A stretch of 14,304 nucleotides of DNA, taken from JAMOQA01 sp964582785. Lineage in GTDB: Bacteria; Acidobacteriota; Polarisedimenticolia; J045. Shown one piece after another: positions 7,501 through 13,978 of this stretch. Positions within the stretch are counted from its first letter, which is position 1, and every line of letters begins with the position of its first letter. Under the pieces are notes generated by a model that did no database searches, was not told the origin of the DNA, and worked only from the letters and a program-made list of their open reading frames with translations. The translations under genes and the position numbers were made by a program. Location: NCBI GenBank assembly GCA_964582785.1, contig CAZOTT010000075.1:1-14304 (forward strand), written 5' to 3'.

Positions 7501-8266
7501 ACACGATTCTCGCGGGGCCCTCGAGGACGGCCTCCGCCGATCCGTCGACGCGCACCCGGAGGGAGGTCCCGCCGGGAGGCACGACCTCCACCGGCATCCC
7601 GGGAGTTCCCCGCCAGGCGGCGGCGGCCAGTGCCGCGCTCCCGCAGGCCAGGGTCTCTCCCGCCCCGCGCTCCCGCGTCCGGATCCGCAGGCGCTCGCCG
7701 GACCCCGCCACGAGGGTCACGTTCGGATCGGTGACGGTGGTGGCATCCTCCGTGGCGGCGGCGAACCTTTCCAGTGGGAGCCGGTCCAGCTCCGGACCGG
7801 GCACCTCCACGACCACGTGGATCACCCCCACCCTCCACGTGCTGGCGGCGAACCGGCGGTCCGCCACGGGGAGGACCATCTCCCCGAGCAACTTCGGCGG
7901 CCGCAGCGCCAGCCGGACGCGCCCCTCGCCGGGCGCGACGTCCGCCCGGGCGACGAGCCCCGGGAAGACCACGTCCAGCGTGGCCTCCGCCCATCCCTCC
8001 CGCACCGCCAGCAGGGCCGCGCACCGGGCCCCGTTGCCGCAGAACGAGGCCGGTGAGCCGTCGGCGTTCCAGTACCCCACCCGGACCCGGTTCCCGGTCG
8101 CCTCCCGCAGGACCAGCAACCCGTCGGCGCCGACCCCCCGCCGCCGGTCGCAGAGGGCCCGTGCCAGCAGGGAGAGATCGGCGGGGAGCCCCCCGGCCCG
8201 GCCATCGAGGAACACGAAGTCGTTCCCCGCCCCGTCGAGCTTCCAGAACGGGAACCCGGCGTTCAC
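7469..8266 (-). CDS. dapF: diaminopimelate epimerase
   Basis: DapF converts LL- to meso-diaminopimelate, the last step before lysine and the cross-linking residue of Gram-negative peptidoglycan; it is cytoplasmic and cofactor-free. The 265-residue product has the two catalytic cysteines, C76 in ASFCGNGARC (73-82) and C208 in GAGETLACGS (201-210), with E204 beside the second. The N-terminal FWKLDGAGNDF (7-17) and GVGADGLLVL (44-53) are also diagnostic. The frame is open far upstream because of base composition; the start chosen is GTG at 8266, where homology begins, with GGGGAGAG upstream. This GTG overlaps the lipoprotein stop in a GTGA four-base overlap, so translation is probably coupled. 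It is the last gene of the hslV-hslU-lipoprotein-dapF group and converges with the transporter gene. Confidence 0.96.
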   Translation of the reverse strand: MNAGFPFWKLDGAGNDFVFLDGRAGGLPADLSLLARALCDRRRGVGADGLLVLREATGNRVRVGYWNADGSPASFCGNGARCAALLAVREGWAEATLDVVFPGLVARADVAPGEGRVRLALRPPKLLGEMVLPVADRRFAASTWRVGVIHVVVEVPGPELDRLPLERFAAATEDATTVTDPNVTLVAGSGERLRIRTRERGAGETLACGSAALAAAAWRGTPGMPVEVVPPGGTSLRVRVDGSAEAVLEGPARIVFRGTWAPFPA

Positions 8267-9348
8267 CGGGTCTCTCCCCGCGGGCGCTCCCACGGCGTGG
8301 GACCCGCCGGGTCCGACCGGTTGCCCCGCGCATCGACGGCGACCAGGCGGTACCGGTACCGGCGCCCCGGGTCCAGCCCCCGGTCCAGGAAGGTCGCGCC
8401 GGGCACGTCCACCGTTCCCGCCAGGACCCAGCCCCGGCCGCCCTCCTGCTGGCGGTACACCTCCACGCGGACCTCGTCCCGGGACCCGCCGGGCCTCCAG
8501 AGGACCCGGACGCCTCCCGGCTCGGGAACCACGTCCAGGTCCCGCGGGGGCCGCGGTGGAAAGACGTCCCGGTAGTCGACGGGGCCCGCCTTCACCGGGG
8601 GCGACTCCACCGGGATTCCCGGCACGTCGGCCGCGTACGCCACCACGTACCGGACCTGCTCCCCGTAGCGTGCCTCCCCGTCCAGGAATTCCTTCCCGGC
8701 CGCGTCCACCCGCCGCCAGGGCCCGGGCGGGAACTCCCCCCCGGCGCCGGTGGCCCGGTAGACGTCGAGGAACCGGGCGCGGGGATCCGCGGGACGCGCC
8801 CAGCGCAGGCGGATCCCTTCCTCCTCCGGCGTGACCGTCACCCGGTCCGGCACCGGCAGCGGCGGGCGCACGGGCACCCACGCCTCGGGGGGAGACGGGA
8901 ACGACCTCGCCCGGCGATCCCGCACCGCCAGGGCGAGGACGACCGCGGCAGACTTCCCGAAGGAATCCAGGGGGAGGTCGCGCCGCGCCCTCGCGCGCGT
9001 CCCCGCGGACCCGGGGGCGAAGGGCGCCAGCGGGATCTCCGCCGCCGTCCGCCGGAACTCCCCGGCCCGGGCCCGGGCCCGCCAGGACTCCGCCTCCCCG
9101 GGGGACCGTGCCGGGACCCAGAGAACGACCGGGCGCGCCGGCGGCGCGAGGGCCCTGCCACCGAGCGCCTGCAGCCGGTACTCCGCCACCACCTCCAGCC
9201 GGTCTCCCCGCTGGCGCCAGTGGACGTCCCGGGGAGCCTCCGGGATGCGCGGCAGGGGCGGGCGGGGAGCCCCGCGGTGCCCGCAGCCGGGCGCGACGAG
9301 GGCCCCGACCAGGACGAGGACCGGGAAAACGGACCGCCGGGTCGCCAT
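8263..9348 (-). CDS. LptM-like lipoprotein with fibronectin type III-like domains
   Basis: The 361-residue product starts with a lipoprotein signal peptide (hydrophobic core about 8-20) ending in VAPGC, so C22 would be lipidated. The mature protein begins CGHRGAPRPPLP, which resembles the CGLKGP start of LptM (YifL), a small lipoprotein that in E. coli lies directly upstream of dapF and helps mature the LptD translocon. Unlike LptM, it continues with two fibronectin type III-like domains (about 167-250 and 264-346; note PPRDLDVVPEPGGVRVLW and YRYRLVAVDARGNRS). A third, degenerate one may cover 36-160. Its ATG lies 3 bases after the hslU stop with no clear ribosome-binding site, and its stop overlaps the dapF start by four bases. 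Expected location: outer membrane or periplasm. Identification as lipoprotein with FN3-like folds is fairly safe; the LptM role is inference from the N-terminus and synteny. Confidence 0.85.
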   Translation of the reverse strand: MATRRSVFPVLVLVGALVAPGCGHRGAPRPPLPRIPEAPRDVHWRQRGDRLEVVAEYRLQALGGRALAPPARPVVLWVPARSPGEAESWRARARAGEFRRTAAEIPLAPFAPGSAGTRARARRDLPLDSFGKSAAVVLALAVRDRRARSFPSPPEAWVPVRPPLPVPDRVTVTPEEEGIRLRWARPADPRARFLDVYRATGAGGEFPPGPWRRVDAAGKEFLDGEARYGEQVRYVVAYAADVPGIPVESPPVKAGPVDYRDVFPPRPPRDLDVVPEPGGVRVLWRPGGSRDEVRVEVYRQQEGGRGWVLAGTVDVPGATFLDRGLDPGRRYRYRLVAVDARGNRSDPAGPTPWERPRGETR

Positions 9349-9351
9349 GGT

Positions 9352-10752
9352 TCAGAGGACGAAGCGGGCGAGATCGTGGTCTCCCGAGATCTCGCCGACC
9401 GCCTCCCGGACCTCCGACGGACCGATCACGACCCGGCCCGTCCGCTCGTCCGGCGCACCGAACAGGATCGGTTCGAGGATGCGCTCGAGGATCGTCGCCA
9501 GCCGCCGGGCCCCGATGTCCTCCGTCGCCTCGTTGACCTCCTCCGCCAGGCGGGCGATCTCCTCGATCGCGTCCCCGGTGAACTCCAGCTCCACCCCGTC
9601 GACCCGCAGGAGCGCCTGGTACTGGCGAACGAGGGCGTTTTCCGGCTCGGTAAGGATCCGCACCAGGTCCTCCCGGGACAGGGGATGCAGTTCCACCCGG
9701 ATGGGGAACCGTCCCTGGAGCTCCGGGATCAGGTCGGACGGACGGGCCACGTGAAAGGCCCCGGCGGCGATGAACAGGACGTGGTCCGTGCGCACCGGGC
9801 CGTGCTTGGTCTGGACGATCGTCCCCTCGACGATCGGCAGCAGGTCCCGCTGGACTCCCTGCCGGCTGACGTCCGGTCCCGCGCCTCCGCCCCCGGACCC
9901 CGCCACCTTGTCCAGCTCGTCGATGAACAGGATGCCCGTCTGCTCCACCCTCCGGATCGCCTCCCGCGCGATCTCCTCCCGGTCCAGGCGCCGGTCCTCC
10001 TCCTCGCGCTGCAGGAGTTCCCGGGCTTCCCGGACGGTCACCCGGCGGCGGGCCCGCCGGCCCCCGAAGAGGCCGGGCATCATCTCCCCGAGCCGGACGT
10101 CGATCTCCTCCATTCCCGGCCCGCCGGCGATCCGGAACGCCGGAGGCGCCTCCTCGCTGACCTCGATCTCGACCCGCTCCTCCTCCAGCTCGCCGTCCCG
10201 CAGCCGCTGGCGCAGCGCTTCCCGCGTCGCCAGGCGCTCCCGGGCCTCCTCGGGGGAGAAGCTGGTCGAGCGGGGGCCGGCGAGCGCCTCGAGGATGCGG
10301 TCCTCCACCGACCGGGCGGCGGCGGCGGCGACCTCGTGCCGCTTTTCCCGCCGCACCATCTCCCGCGCCACCTCCACCAGGTCCCGCACCATCGACTCGC
10401 AGTCCCGGCCCACGTACCCGACCTCGGTGTACTTCGTCGCCTCCACCTTCAGGAAGGGGCTCCCGGTCAGCCGGGCCAGCCGACGCGCGATCTCCGTCTT
10501 TCCCACGCCGGTGGGCCCGATCATCAGGATGTTCTTCGGCAGGACCTCCTCGGCGAGTTCCGGGGGCAGCTGGCGGCGGCGCCAGCGGTTTCTCAGCGCG
10601 ATCGCCACCGCGCGCTTCGCCGCCCGCTGCCCGACGATGAACCGGTCCAGTTCCGCGACCACCCGGGGTGGGGTCAGGTCCTCCCCCTTCCCGCCGAGCC
10701 GCCCGGCGTCCAGGGGCCCGGCCCCGCTCCTGTCCGGCATGTAGAAGACCAT
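9352..10752 (-). CDS. hslU: ATP-dependent protease ATPase subunit HslU
   Basis: HslU (ClpY) is the hexameric AAA+ unfoldase that feeds substrates into the HslV peptidase in the cytoplasm. The 466-residue product has LDRFIVGQRAAKRAVAIALR at 35-54, Walker A GPTGVGKT at 79-86, the substrate-gripping pore loop GYVG at 112-115, the inserted I domain (about 115-245), Walker B ILFIDELDK at 274-282, ELQGRFP at 344-350 with the arginine finger region, and sensor 2 GARRL at 414-418. The C-terminus HDLARFVL matches the HslV-activating tail of the family. The ATG at 10752 has GGAGGTG about 5 bases upstream; it adds about a dozen residues before the usual N-terminus, so the second ATG (residue 5) is an alternative. 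hslV precedes it by 19 bases. Confidence 0.97.
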   Translation of the reverse strand: MVFYMPDRSGAGPLDAGRLGGKGEDLTPPRVVAELDRFIVGQRAAKRAVAIALRNRWRRRQLPPELAEEVLPKNILMIGPTGVGKTEIARRLARLTGSPFLKVEATKYTEVGYVGRDCESMVRDLVEVAREMVRREKRHEVAAAAARSVEDRILEALAGPRSTSFSPEEARERLATREALRQRLRDGELEEERVEIEVSEEAPPAFRIAGGPGMEEIDVRLGEMMPGLFGGRRARRRVTVREARELLQREEEDRRLDREEIAREAIRRVEQTGILFIDELDKVAGSGGGGAGPDVSRQGVQRDLLPIVEGTIVQTKHGPVRTDHVLFIAAGAFHVARPSDLIPELQGRFPIRVELHPLSREDLVRILTEPENALVRQYQALLRVDGVELEFTGDAIEEIARLAEEVNEATEDIGARRLATILERILEPILFGAPDERTGRVVIGPSEVREAVGEISGDHDLARFVL

Positions 10753-10771
10753 CGCGCACCTCCGCGGGAGA

Positions 10772-11308
10772 TCAGGACTCCAGCGTCTCGCAGGTGATCG
10801 TGCCCCCGGTGTAGATGTCGATGCCCGCCGCGATCTCCAGCGCCCGGCGGGCGATCTCCCCGGCGTCCAGGTCCGTGTGGGCGAGCAGGGCGCGGGCCGC
10901 CGCCAGGGCCGCCACCTGGCCGCTCCCCACCGCGAGGATGCCGTCGTCCGGCTCGATCAGGTCACCGGTCCCGGACAGGAGCAGGGTCCGCTCCCGGTCC
11001 GCGACGACGAGCAGCGCCTCGAGCCGGCGCAACAGCTTGTCGGTCCGCCATTCCCGGGCCAGGTCCACCGCGGCCCGCTCGAGGCGTCCGCCGGCCGCAT
11101 CCAGCTTCTCCTCGAAGCGCGAGAAGAGGGAGACGGCGTCCGCGACCCCCCCCGCGAAACCGGCGAGGACCCGGCCGCCCGCCAGCCGGCGGACCTTCCG
11201 CGCACCGGCCTTGACGATCGAGTGGTCCAGCGTCACCTGCCCGTCACCGGCGAGGGCCACCCGGTTCCCCCGCCGGACCGCCAGCACGGTCGTTCCATGG
11301 ATGACCAT
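10772..11308 (-). CDS. hslV: ATP-dependent protease peptidase subunit HslV
   Basis: HslV (ClpQ) is the proteasome-like N-terminal-threonine peptidase that works with HslU. The 178-residue product starts MVIHG, then TTVLAVRR. By homology the short propeptide is removed so that T6 becomes the catalytic N-terminal nucleophile. LAGDGQVTL at 19-27, the KAGARKVRRL stretch at 33-42 with the expected lysine, GFAGGVADAVSLFSRFEEKL at 50-69, and IDIYTGGTI near the C-terminus are typical. The length is normal. The ATG at 11308 follows GGAAGGGG by several bases. It is the first gene of the hslV-hslU-lipoprotein-dapF group, and the divergent region 11309-11451 should hold its promoter. I saw no CIRCE element and no convincing sigma32-type boxes. 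Confidence 0.97.
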   Translation of the reverse strand: MVIHGTTVLAVRRGNRVALAGDGQVTLDHSIVKAGARKVRRLAGGRVLAGFAGGVADAVSLFSRFEEKLDAAGGRLERAAVDLAREWRTDKLLRRLEALLVVADRERTLLLSGTGDLIEPDDGILAVGSGQVAALAAARALLAHTDLDAGEIARRALEIAAGIDIYTGGTITCETLES

Positions 11309-11451
11309 CCCTGTTCCCCTTCCGTCACGGTCGTTTACCGGGGCCCGGCGCCGGGGCCCGTGGATGCCGGGGCAAGGACCCGGGCCCTATATTCCCCCGG
11401 GGCGGGGATCGCGTAAAGGCGCGACCCGGTGCGCGCCACGGGGAGCTCCGC
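11309..11451. promoter_or_regulatory. divergent intergenic region between hslV and the hybrid kinase
   Basis: This 143-base region separates two divergent genes. It contains a near-perfect 22-base palindrome at 11339-11360 (centre GGCGCC, one mismatched pair), which could be an operator or chance GC symmetry. The one strong AT-rich box is TATATT at 11388-11393, a five-of-six match to a -10 element for the plus-strand kinase, but the -35 at the right distance is poor. On the minus strand, TTTACG with AATATA 18 bases on is a weak candidate for hslV. Confidence 0.35.
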
Positions 11452-13806
11452 TTGGCCGCCAGGAGGGACAACCGGGAAACGCGGATCTTCGTCGCCGCCG
11501 TCGCCGCCGCCGGTGGCGCGGCAGCGGTGCACCTGCTCCGCTCCTTTCCCCCGCCGGGCGCCCGGGAACTGGCTGCCCTGGCGGTCTTTTCCGTCCTCGG
11601 CGTCGGCTGGAACCTGCTGACGTTCTACATCGACCGCCAGGGCCGGAGCCGGGCGGCGGTGGCCCTGGCCCCCGTCAGCTTCCAGGCCCTCGTCGGCATC
11701 GCCCCGGGACCGGTGGCGCTGGCGGGAGCGGCCGTCGTTCTGGGGAGCGACTGGGCGATCCACCGCCGCCGGCCGGTGCCCGGCCTGTTCAACCTGGGCC
11801 AGGGATTCCTCGGGGTGTGGGCCGGTTCCTGGTCGGCGCTGGCCCTGGAACGGCGGCTCGGCGGGCTTTCGGGCACGGCGCTCGGCACGCTGGCCGGAGC
11901 CCTGGTCTATTCCGCGATCAGCCTCGTGCTGACCTGGGTCGTGATCCGGCTGGCCTCCCGGGACCCGGCCGCCGCCCGGGAAACGGTTTCCTATGCGGCC
12001 CTCCACAACGAGGTCGTCGTCTCCTGCTTCGGGTCGATCCTGGCCCTCTCGTGGACCGTCCACCCGCTCATGCTCGCCGTCCCCTCGGTGCCCCTGACCC
12101 TCCTCTTCCTGCTCCTGGCCCGCCTCGAACGGCGGGAAGCCGACCTGCGGCGCAGGCAGCAGGAGCTGCAGTCACTCCAGGAGCTGGGCCTCCAGGTCAG
12201 CGCCCAGCTCGACATGAGCCGGCTGGGCGAGGTCGTCACCCGGATCGTCGCCGAGGACCTGGGCGCGACCGGGTGCCTCGTGGCCCTCCTGGCCGAGGAC
12301 GCAGGCCGCTTCGAGGTCCTCGGCTTCCACGACCGGCGGGACGGCGCCGGGCCGCCGGGGCAGGCGCTCGGGCGCGACGGGATCGACGACGACTTCCTCG
12401 CCTCCGGCAGCCCCCGGGTCACCAACCCGGAGACGGTGGGCAACCCGTGGCTGTGCTCCCTGGACGCCACCTCGCTCGTCCTCCACCCCCTGTCCATCCT
12501 GGGACGCCCCGGGGGCATCCTGGTCGCCTGGTCCGGCGAGGAGCGGGCCCCCTTCGGCCCGGACGACGGCCGGCGGCTGGCCGGGCTGGCCCGGTTCATC
12601 GAGGTGGCGCTGGACAACGCCCGGCTTTACGACGACCTGCGGGAGGTGCAGCAGCAGCTCGTCCAGACGGAGAAGCTGTCCGCCCTGGGCGAGCTGGTCT
12701 CGGGCGTCGCCCACGAGCTGAACAATCCCCTGGCCACGATCATGGGGACGGCGGAACTGTTCGCCGCCAGCGAGCTGCCGGACCGGCTGCGGAAGATGGT
12801 GGAACGCATCCAGCGGGAGGCCTACCGGGCGGGACGCATCGTGCGCAACCTGCTCACCTTCTCCCGGCACCACAAGCCGGAGACCGGCTGGCACGACCTG
12901 CGGGCGATCGTGCGCGACCTCGTGGAGATGCGCGCCCCGGACCTGGAACGGCGGGGAGTCCGGCTCGAGGAGGCGATCGATCCCGGCCTGCCCCTCCTCC
13001 GGGTCGATCCCTACCAGCTGCACCAGGTCCTGCTCAACCTGGTCAACAACGCGGCCGACGCGATCGAGGAAACCGGTCGCCCCGGCCGCGTCGTGATCCG
13101 GGCGGCGCTTTCCGGGAAACGGGTGCGGATCGAGGTCGAGGACGACGGACCGGGCATCCCGGAAGAGAACCTGGCGAAGATCTTCAACCCGTTCTTCACG
13201 ACGAAACCGGTCGGCAAGGGGACCGGCCTCGGGCTCTCGATCTGCTACGGCATCATCCGGGAACACGGGGGATCCATCCGGGTCAGGACCGCTCCGGGCC
13301 AGGGAACCACCTTCCTCATCGAGCTTCCGGCGGAGCCCGACGCTCCCACCGCCGGGGAAAGCCCGCGGGCCGAGGATGCGCTGGCGGCACCGGCCACGGT
13401 GCTCCGCGAGGGCGCCGGGGAGGGACGGGGACGGCGGGCCCTCGTCGTCGACGACGAGGAGGGAGTCCGGGAGGTCCTGGCCGAGGCGCTGGCGGCCTGG
13501 GGCTGGGAAGTGGTCCAGGCGGCCTCCGGGGAGGAGGGCCTGGCCCGCCTGCGGGAGAAACGGTTCGACGTGGCCATCGTCGACCTGAGGATGCCGGGAC
13601 TGGACGGCCCCGGGCTGTGGACCCGCGCCCGGGAGGAAGGGATCGCGCCGGACCGCTTCATCTTCTCCACCGGGGACGCGGCGGGCGCGGACGTCCGGTC
13701 GTTCCTCGAGAAGGCGAACGCCACCGTGCTGCACAAGCCGTTCACGCTGCTGTCTCTCCGCGAGGCCCTCGCCGCGGAAACGGCGGCGTCCACACCCGCG
13801 TCCTGA
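11452..13806 (+). CDS. membrane-bound hybrid histidine kinase (7TM-like/GAF/HisKA/HATPase/REC)
   Basis: The 784-residue product begins with about six membrane segments (about 11-225). The pattern APGPVALAGAAVVLGSDWAI with GLFNLGQGFL resembles a membrane domain I recall from HD-GYP and diguanylate cyclase sensors. A coiled stretch follows (about 222-255), then a GAF domain (about 256-395), HisKA with H421 in VSGVAHELNNPLATI (416-430), and an ATPase domain with NLVNNAADAI (529-538), DDGPGI (564-569) and GKGTGLGLSI (588-597). A linker leads to a receiver domain (about 661-780) with D667, D668, D711, T740 and K762. The HELNNP box places it among hybrid kinases such as those in delta-proteobacteria and Acidobacteriota. 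The start is TTG at 11452, with GGGGAG about 8 bases upstream; no ATG or GTG in frame fits better. No response regulator lies next to it, so its phosphorelay partner is elsewhere. The signal is unknown. Confidence 0.93.
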   Translation: MAARRDNRETRIFVAAVAAAGGAAAVHLLRSFPPPGARELAALAVFSVLGVGWNLLTFYIDRQGRSRAAVALAPVSFQALVGIAPGPVALAGAAVVLGSDWAIHRRRPVPGLFNLGQGFLGVWAGSWSALALERRLGGLSGTALGTLAGALVYSAISLVLTWVVIRLASRDPAAARETVSYAALHNEVVVSCFGSILALSWTVHPLMLAVPSVPLTLLFLLLARLERREADLRRRQQELQSLQELGLQVSAQLDMSRLGEVVTRIVAEDLGATGCLVALLAEDAGRFEVLGFHDRRDGAGPPGQALGRDGIDDDFLASGSPRVTNPETVGNPWLCSLDATSLVLHPLSILGRPGGILVAWSGEERAPFGPDDGRRLAGLARFIEVALDNARLYDDLREVQQQLVQTEKLSALGELVSGVAHELNNPLATIMGTAELFAASELPDRLRKMVERIQREAYRAGRIVRNLLTFSRHHKPETGWHDLRAIVRDLVEMRAPDLERRGVRLEEAIDPGLPLLRVDPYQLHQVLLNLVNNAADAIEETGRPGRVVIRAALSGKRVRIEVEDDGPGIPEENLAKIFNPFFTTKPVGKGTGLGLSICYGIIREHGGSIRVRTAPGQGTTFLIELPAEPDAPTAGESPRAEDALAAPATVLREGAGEGRGRRALVVDDEEGVREVLAEALAAWGWEVVQAASGEEGLARLREKRFDVAIVDLRMPGLDGPGLWTRAREEGIAPDRFIFSTGDAAGADVRSFLEKANATVLHKPFTLLSLREALAAETAASTPAS

Positions 13807-13813
13807 TCGGGCC

Positions 13814-13836
13814 CATGGTGGCGCGAAGCTTTCAGG
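13814..13836 (-). repeat. 23-base dispersed repeat, copy B (left arm of inverted pair)
   Basis: Read on the minus strand it is CCTGAAAGCTTCGC, GC, CACCATG. It differs from copy C at one base and lies inverted to it, 105 bases away. It starts 7 bases after the stop codon of the hybrid kinase, much as copy A sits at the end of the TauE-like gene. Confidence 0.75.
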
Positions 13837-13892
13837 CGGTCTTCCCCGACCGGCCGGTCGCGGCCCCGGCGGTACGATACGGAAAGCGTTCG

Positions 13893-13946
13893 AACGATCC
13901 CGAGATCTTCCGGATTCACGTATTTCGCCAGTCGTTCGCCACCTGA
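13893..13946 (+). pseudogene. possible tyrosine recombinase remnant (HxxR motif fragment)
   Basis: One plus-strand frame reads NDPEIFRIHVFRQSFAT and then stops. HVFRQSFAT (13917-13943) matches the active-site box of tyrosine recombinases, commonly HVFRHSFATHLL, except for glutamine in place of one histidine. Everything after the threonine is replaced by repeat copy C, whose first bases form the stop codon. Only about 17 residues are seen, so chance cannot be excluded. Confidence 0.3.
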
Positions 13947-13964
13947 AAGCTTCGCTCCACCATG
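13942..13964 (+). repeat. 23-base dispersed repeat, copy C (right arm of inverted pair)
   Basis: It reads CCTGAAAGCTTCGC, TC, CACCATG, with one mismatch to each of copies A and B. It ends 14 bases before the ATG of the DUF72 gene. TACCAT follows it directly (13965-13970) and with CTGAAA inside the repeat (13943-13948, spacer 16) makes a weak promoter-like pair, so the repeat might influence transcription of that gene. Confidence 0.75.
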
Positions 13965-13978
13965 TACCATCCGGTGGG

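Larger units (their letters stand above)
13814..13964. mobile_element. possible 151-base MITE-like element with 23-base terminal inverted repeats
   Basis: Copies B and C of the dispersed repeat bound this segment as inverted ends with one mismatch. The inside holds a perfect 14-base palindrome (CGACCGGCCGGTCG, 13847-13860), a perfect 10-base palindrome (CGTTCGAACG, 13887-13896) and a short recombinase-like peptide. The right-hand part is visibly lower in G+C than the rest of the window. No clear target-site duplication was seen, so it could instead be a structured intergenic repeat. It fills most of the non-coding stretch 13807-13978. Confidence 0.35.

Noticed and set aside
8267..10759. Long in-frame extension of dapF upstream of its GTG start
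   Set aside because: It lies in another frame of hslU and the lipoprotein gene and encodes only low-complexity G/R/P sequence. DapF similarity begins at the GTG at 8266.
10815..13946. Long plus-strand open frame spanning hslV antisense, the intergenic region and the hybrid kinase in another frame
   Set aside because: Nearly all of it is a shadow of well-supported genes. Only its last codons (13893-13946) are kept, as a possible recombinase remnant, because they fall outside any gene.
13814..13964. Integron attC site
   Set aside because: The inverted repeats lack the R'/R'' core sequences (GTTRRRY and RYYYAAC), and no intact integron integrase is visible.
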